DNA from: Corynebacterium sp.
Lineage (GTDB): Bacteria > Actinomycetota > Actinomycetes > Mycobacteriales > Mycobacteriaceae
DNA length: 64,000 nt
Assembly: GCF_030530965.1 (NCBI RefSeq)
Contig: NZ_JAUMTY010000003.1
Coordinates: 20,758 to 84,757 of the forward strand
Reading direction: 5' to 3'
The notes below the pieces were generated by a model. It saw nothing but the letters and a program-made list of their open reading frames with translations, was not told where the DNA came from and made no database searches. The number at the start of each line of letters is the position of its first letter. The stretch's first letter is position 1. The position numbers and the translations under genes were made by a program. This document shows, in pieces, positions 60,414 to 64,000 of this stretch.

Positions 60414-62114
60414 CTAGCGCGCGCTCACCTGGCCAAATCGACTTGCGATCGGAGCCAGAACGAGCGGTCGTGCCGCCATCACAGCCGCGACTGCAACAGC
60501 TAGGCCACCGATGAACCAGAGGAAACCACCCCAGTTCGCTGAGTCATTACCAGCGAACATGTGATTCAGGTTTTCGCGGAAGCCCGTCGTGAAGACGAGG
60601 AAAACGTGAACGAAAACGAAGAACACGAAGAAGATCATCGTCGGGTAGTGAATATGACGAGCGACCGGGGCCGGGTACAGCTTGTTCAGGGTTTTTGCCT
60701 TCTTCGGCCACCATTCACTCATGCGCACGCCCGAGATCGCAGCGAGCGGGGCCGCGACGAAGATCACCAGGAAGTACATAATCTGCTGCAAACTATTGAA
60801 GTTCTCCCAACCATGTTCCGCCGGCCACTCGAACGACGCATACTGCAATGCTGCGGACAGGGCGTTCGGGAAGACTTTCCAGCTGGTCGGTACGAGGCGC
60901 GTCCAGTGACCCGTGGAGAACAAGAGCACGACGAAAACCACGCCGTTGACCAGCCACAACACATCAAGTGAGGTGTGCAGCCACAAGAAGATGCTGATTT
61001 TCTTACCGCCGCGCTTCGATTGCCACACAGCGGGAGGCTTTTGCTGATGACGCACTTGTAGACCAGTCCGGATAATCAGCAGCATGAAGAAAAAGTTGAG
61101 GTAATGCTGCCATCGGGCCCACAGTGGGAAACCAGGATCCGGCTCGGGCGAAGGATCGTATTCGCCGGGATACTTGTCCACCCATCGAGAGACGGCATCT
61201 AGGCTCATCAGCCATCGGGCGCCAAGAACGACGATGACGCCGAGGACAATAAGTCCAGCGGCAATGAGGCCTGCGATCTTGCCCCACTGCACCAGACTCT
61301 TTTCACCGATCATGATCGGTTCGCGCTGCTTCTTCGAGTCCTTCTTCCCGGACTTCTTGGCAGCGTCTTTGCCGGTCTTGCCTTTTCCGGCCTTGCCAGT
61401 GCCTGATTTCTTATTGCCCGGCGCTTTCGGACCGCCGGGTTTATTTGCAGCTGGGGCTTTTGCGCCCGGCTTGCCTGGTGCGCCTGCGCTCGGTTTACCT
61501 GGCTTCCCTGGCGCACCAGGTTTGTTAGCTCCGGGTTTACTGGGGGCACCGGGAGCAGCTGCTCCAGCCGCCGAGGGTGCCTTCGGAGCACCCGGAGCAC
61601 CCGGAGCTGATGGGGCTTTAGGAGCACCGGGGGCCTTGGGAGCTCCACCTGCCTTGGCAGAGGCTGGAGCCTTCGGAGCACCCGGTGCAGACGGCGCTTT
61701 AGGCGCACCAGGAGCTTGAGGTGCTCCACCCGCTTTAGCGGACGTCGGCGCTTTTGGCGCGCCTGATGCAGATGGCGCTTTTGGCGCACCGGGGGCCTTG
61801 GGAGCACCGCCTGCCTTAGCAGCCGAGGGCGCTCCCCCTTCCTTCACGTCGCCAGATGCCGACGGAGCCTTCGGAGCGCCGGGAGCTTTCGGCGCACCTG
61901 GTGCTGCCGGAGCACCAGGAGCTTGCGACTTAGCGCTGAGCTTCGGTTTGTCGCCCGACCCAGCGTCGTCACCCTGGGTGGTTGTGCTATCGACCTCGCG
62001 CGGCTCCACCGCCTCCGTCGTCGTGTCGTCGCTGTCAGACGCGGCTGGGGCACGTTTTTTCGAGGCCTCCGATGGGGATGGGCTCCCCGGTGGGGGTGGA
62101 GGAACTGGCGACAT
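60414..62114 (-). CDS. Cytochrome-b/b6-like membrane protein with Lys/Ala/Pro/Gly repeat N-terminus
   Basis: 566 residues. Residues 1-265 are low complexity: Ser/Pro, then acidic (20-58), then Ala-Pro-Gly-Lys repeats, with a Lys-rich end (235-263). Three copies of a 27-residue unit (A-K-A-G-G-A-P-K-A-P-G-A-P-K-A-P-S) are at 99-125, 126-152 and 153-182. After 275 come a membrane helix (280-303) and about five more, with candidate haem histidines His337, His380, His487/His489 and His503, as in the thiosulfate-reductase/formate-dehydrogenase cytochrome b group. The membrane part is likely a quinone-haem electron carrier; no catalytic partner is adjacent. The positive tail should sit in the cytoplasm. 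ATG at 62114 has GAGGAGAGATCTAC upstream. Confidence 0.82.
   Translation of the reverse strand: MSPVPPPPPGSPSPSEASKKRAPAASDSDDTTTEAVEPREVDSTTTQGDDAGSGDKPKLSAKSQAPGAPAAPGAPKAPGAPKAPSASGDVKEGGAPSAAKAGGAPKAPGAPKAPSASGAPKAPTSAKAGGAPQAPGAPKAPSAPGAPKAPASAKAGGAPKAPGAPKAPSAPGAPGAPKAPSAAGAAAPGAPSKPGANKPGAPGKPGKPSAGAPGKPGAKAPAANKPGGPKAPGNKKSGTGKAGKGKTGKDAAKKSGKKDSKKQREPIMIGEKSLVQWGKIAGLIAAGLIVLGVIVVLGARWLMSLDAVSRWVDKYPGEYDPSPEPDPGFPLWARWQHYLNFFFMLLIIRTGLQVRHQQKPPAVWQSKRGGKKISIFLWLHTSLDVLWLVNGVVFVVLLFSTGHWTRLVPTSWKVFPNALSAALQYASFEWPAEHGWENFNSLQQIMYFLVIFVAAPLAAISGVRMSEWWPKKAKTLNKLYPAPVARHIHYPTMIFFVFFVFVHVFLVFTTGFRENLNHMFAGNDSANWGGFLWFIGGLAVAVAAVMAARPLVLAPIASRFGQVSAR
61569..61820 (-). repeat. Tandem 81-base coding repeat in the cytochrome-b-like gene
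   Basis: Encodes three 27-residue units, the third with a 3-residue insertion. The units differ by several substitutions, so the repeat is not recent. Confidence 0.85.
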
Positions 62115-62647
62115 CGTAGATCTCTCCTCATCAATTCAAGCTCGTCATTAAGTCGCGGCAATCCTGGTCCCGGTGTCCGAGTGCGACGGTTGTACCCCAC
62201 CGCCGGGTTGTCCACGCTGAGATAACCACCGATGAACGGTCAGTATCTTTCGTAGATAGCCCCGGCGCGCGGACTCACAGAACCGTCACAACTGATCGTC
62301 GCGATGAAAGAATATCAACAGCTTACTGTGAACAGTGTCACTAAAGGGTGAAAAGCCACAGATCTGAAAATCACAGCTCCCCCCGGGGTGATGCTCAACA
62401 GCCATTACCTGTTGCTCTCCCCGACTATTACCGGTTTCTAAAAACGCAAAATACCTTGCCCGAGAAAACGAGTAATCCCAGAGGGCCTCTATTACTGTGG
62501 CCATAATCTCGATGAACGCACAGCGCATCAAATGACCTGTCTCTATACTTGATACATAGCACTGCTTGGTGTTCGGATACGACTGAATTCATTCGGTCGC
62601 CTACCGGAATAAGCGTCGTCAATTGATTGAGATGAAAGGACACAGCA
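62115..62647. other. Divergent region before the DUF2188 gene
   Basis: 533 bases between the cytochrome-b-like gene and the DUF2188 gene. Contains a CRP/GlxR-like site (62327-62342) and a TATACT -10 candidate at 62544-62549, about 100 bases before the DUF2188 start. No gene or RNA seen; short open frames lack ribosome sites. Confidence 0.5.
62327..62342. promoter_or_regulatory. CRP/GlxR-like site
   Basis: TGTGAACAGTGTCACT matches 9 of 10 outer positions of TGTGA-N6-TCACA. It is 213 bases from the cytochrome-b-like start and about 200 from the DUF2188 -10. Spacing is far for direct control; candidate only. Confidence 0.35.
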
Positions 62648-62851
62648 ATGGCAGATACCGTTATCGAGACCTACAACGAAGATGGTGAGTGGAAGAACCG
62701 CCCTCAGGGTAACGAGCGCGCGACCAGCACCCACGAGACCAAAGAGGAAGCTGTTGAATACGGCCGTAACCTCGCCAAAGAGCGCAAGGGTGACCACATC
62801 ATCAAGAATCTGGACGGCACTATTTCTGAGCGTCATTCTTACTCGGAATAG
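62648..62851 (+). CDS. DUF2188-domain small protein
   Basis: 67 residues. Fits the DUF2188 family: G-E-W-K-N-R near 15, an acidic/basic helix (H-E-T-K-E-E-A-V-E-Y-G-R-N-L-A-K-E-R) and a closing strand D-H-I-I-K-N-L-D-G-T-I-S-E-R-H-S-Y. Family members are abundant in Actinobacteria and have no known function. The ATG has AAAGGACACAGCA upstream, a good ribosome site. Probably a soluble cytoplasmic protein. It stands alone on the plus strand. Confidence 0.85.
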   Translation: MADTVIETYNEDGEWKNRPQGNERATSTHETKEEAVEYGRNLAKERKGDHIIKNLDGTISERHSYSE

Positions 62852-63015
62852 TTCGGAGCAATAAAGAACGGCCCACGAAGAGCACGTGGCTTAATATCCC
62901 TCGCCACTTACTGTGAGCGAGCAGGGAAAGCGTAATAGCCGGTGCTCTTCTCTCGGGCTCCGTTAATCACACCACAATTCCCAGCAGTACCACTCTCCCA
63001 CTGCGCGAGCATCGA

Positions 63016-63801
63016 GTGAATCTGATGTTTCCCAATACAACTGTTATCTCTCCTACTGACCCACTTCCATCTAGTCTCCGCACCGCCCGAGACAGAGCGC
63101 GCAGCGTTGAAATATTCACGGGAGCGGGGATGAGCGCTGATAGCGGTTTAGATACTTTCCGCGATGCAGAGACTGGTTTATGGAGTCACGTGGACCCCCA
63201 GGCAATGGCCAGTATTGATTCGTGGCGGGAGGATCCCGATCCCATGTGGGCCTGGTATCAGTGGCGGGAACACTGTGCGCGTGAAGCGCAACCTCATGCC
63301 GGACATAAAGCGTTGGCCCGGTGGGGTGCGCGCAATGGGGTGTCTATGCACACCACGACTCAAAATATCGATGACCTGCACGAACGCGCGGGAGCACAGA
63401 ATGTGGCACACCTCCACGGCCGCCTGAACGAATATCGGTGCAGTGTGTGTGGAAAGCCCGCGCCTGGTGAAGAACCCCCTACCCATCCCGTTGAGCGGCT
63501 CGCTCCCCCTCGCTGCGCGGAGTGCGGAGGAACAGTCCGCCCAAGCGTCGTGTGGTTTGGCGAGGCCCTGCCATCCAAAGATTGGTCAGAGGCAGAAGCA
63601 GCCATGACCGACGCCGACCTGGTGGTCATCATCGGAACGTCCGGCGTCGTTTATCCGGCAGCATCATTGCCGACGCTTGCCGCGCGCCGTGGCACCCCCA
63701 TCGTGGAGGTCAGCCCGGCCGAGACCGACCTCACCCAGTTAGCTACGTGGTCGATCCGAGCGAACGCCGCCGAGGGTTTGCCCTGGCTCGTCGACCAATA
63801 G
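63016..63801 (+). CDS. NAD-dependent protein deacylase (sirtuin, CobB type)
   Basis: 261 residues from GTG 63016; ATG 63025 is a possible later start. Removes acyl groups from protein lysines using NAD+. NAD site G-A-G-M-S-A-D-S-G-L near 36-46 and T-Q-N-I-D-D-L-H; catalytic His in H-L-H-G-R; four zinc cysteines (C-S-V-C and C-A-E-C). Y-Q-W-R fits the Tyr-x-x-Arg pair that in class III sirtuins prefers succinyl or malonyl lysine. A good candidate for regulating acyl-CoA-linked metabolism. It converges on the partial HAD gene with 7 bases between stops. Confidence 0.92.
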   Translation: MNLMFPNTTVISPTDPLPSSLRTARDRARSVEIFTGAGMSADSGLDTFRDAETGLWSHVDPQAMASIDSWREDPDPMWAWYQWREHCAREAQPHAGHKALARWGARNGVSMHTTTQNIDDLHERAGAQNVAHLHGRLNEYRCSVCGKPAPGEEPPTHPVERLAPPRCAECGGTVRPSVVWFGEALPSKDWSEAEAAMTDADLVVIIGTSGVVYPAASLPTLAARRGTPIVEVSPAETDLTQLATWSIRANAAEGLPWLVDQ

Positions 63802-63808
63802 CCTTCTT

Positions 63809-64000
63809 CTACTCCTCGAATTCACCGCAGGGATCGTGAACATTCCCAACGAGGTCTTTGACTGAGTCAATCACGCGGCTAGGCCGGTAGGGGAAGTCCT
63901 CGATCATGTCGTCGTCGGTAATACCGGACCGGACGAGGATTGTCTTCATACCGGCTTCCATCCCGGCCTTGATGTCAGTATCCATGCGATCGCCCACCAT
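63809..64000 (-). CDS. HAD-superfamily phosphatase, 5' end cut off by the window
   Basis: The last 63 codons of a leftward gene whose start lies beyond the right edge. It shows HAD motif IV, M-V-G-D-R-M-D-T-D-I, followed by G-M-E-A-G-M-K-T-I-L-V, as in the HAD-IIA (NagD/4-nitrophenylphosphatase-like) group. The C-terminus reads D-D-D-M-I-E-D-F-P-Y-R-P-S-R-V-I-D-S, where members place the final strands. Motifs I-III are outside the window. Likely substrate a small phosphate ester. Confidence 0.8.
   Translation of the reverse strand: MVGDRMDTDIKAGMEAGMKTILVRSGITDDDMIEDFPYRPSRVIDSVKDLVGNVHDPCGEFEE

Noticed and set aside
61174..61719. Plus-strand frame encoding Gly-Ala-Pro, collagen-like repeats
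   Set aside because: It is the complement of the Ala/Pro/Gly repeat in the cytochrome-b-like gene; the minus frame has the membrane domain and a ribosome site.

Overview
The window is a compact, moderately GC-rich bacterial chromosome segment whose gene order matches the order I know from Corynebacterium and, more loosely, Mycobacterium. Examples are pfkA / gatCA / ACT protein / ligA / MetE-like protein / mnmA / cysteine desulfurase / etfAB / Nudix / ABC ATPase / glgE-glgB, and argS-lysA-hom-thrB-rho-prfA-prmC-sua5-wecA-atpIBEFHAGDC-DUF2550-nucS-mce. NucS mismatch repair, a DUF2550 protein beside atpC, GlgE and a WecA-type transferase all point to Actinobacteria, order Corynebacteriales. Corynebacterium is the best fit. 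A C. kroppenstedtii-like species is my guess from memory, not shown by the sequence.

Layout. 1-4.1 kb: a cut-off YkvI-type membrane protein diverging from a secreted gamma-glutamyltransferase, then phosphofructokinase. 4.2-9.3 kb: drug-type MFS exporter, Nudix hydrolase, gatA and gatC (gatB is not in the window), and an ACT-domain protein. 9.3-24 kb: mostly minus-strand housekeeping genes (ilvA, ligA, MetE-like protein, mnmA, cysteine desulfurase, etfA, etfB, THUMP-like methyltransferase, Nudix hydrolase, ABC ATPase), with a DnaQ-like exonuclease and a TetR regulator on the plus strand. 24-28.5 kb: glgE and glgB for alpha-glucan synthesis. 28.6-32 kb: a cysteine-less thioredoxin/TPR protein, a thiamine-binding-fold protein, methylmalonyl-CoA epimerase, NucS and a DUF2550 protein.

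32-46.7 kb: the complete F1Fo ATP synthase set transcribed leftward (I-B-E-F-H-A-G-D-C), preceded by rho, prfA, prmC, sua5 and wecA on the same strand with several stop/start overlaps. 47-54.7 kb: an acyl-CoA synthetase, then the aspartate-family block argS-lysA-hom-thrB. 55-58.2 kb: lutABC for lactate oxidation. 58.3 kb onward: tRNA-Arg(CCG), an orphan HicB-like protein, a Dcu-type C4-dicarboxylate carrier, a cytochrome-b-like membrane protein with a long Lys/Ala/Pro/Gly repeat tail, a DUF2188 protein, a sirtuin and a cut-off HAD phosphatase.

There are no insertion sequences, integrases, phage genes, CRISPR arrays or rRNA genes. The region is core genome. The unusual signals are inside core genes or between them: (1) a roughly 220-residue segment in Rho with no Leu, Ile, Val, Met, Trp, Cys or Thr; (2) a 27-residue repeat in the N-terminal tail of the cytochrome-b-like protein; (3) an intrinsic-terminator hairpin sitting exactly on the start of the cysteine desulfurase gene; (4) a triple CACAAGGG repeat in the hom leader; (5) several inverted repeats that look like operators. 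I did not find a clear new multi-gene system.
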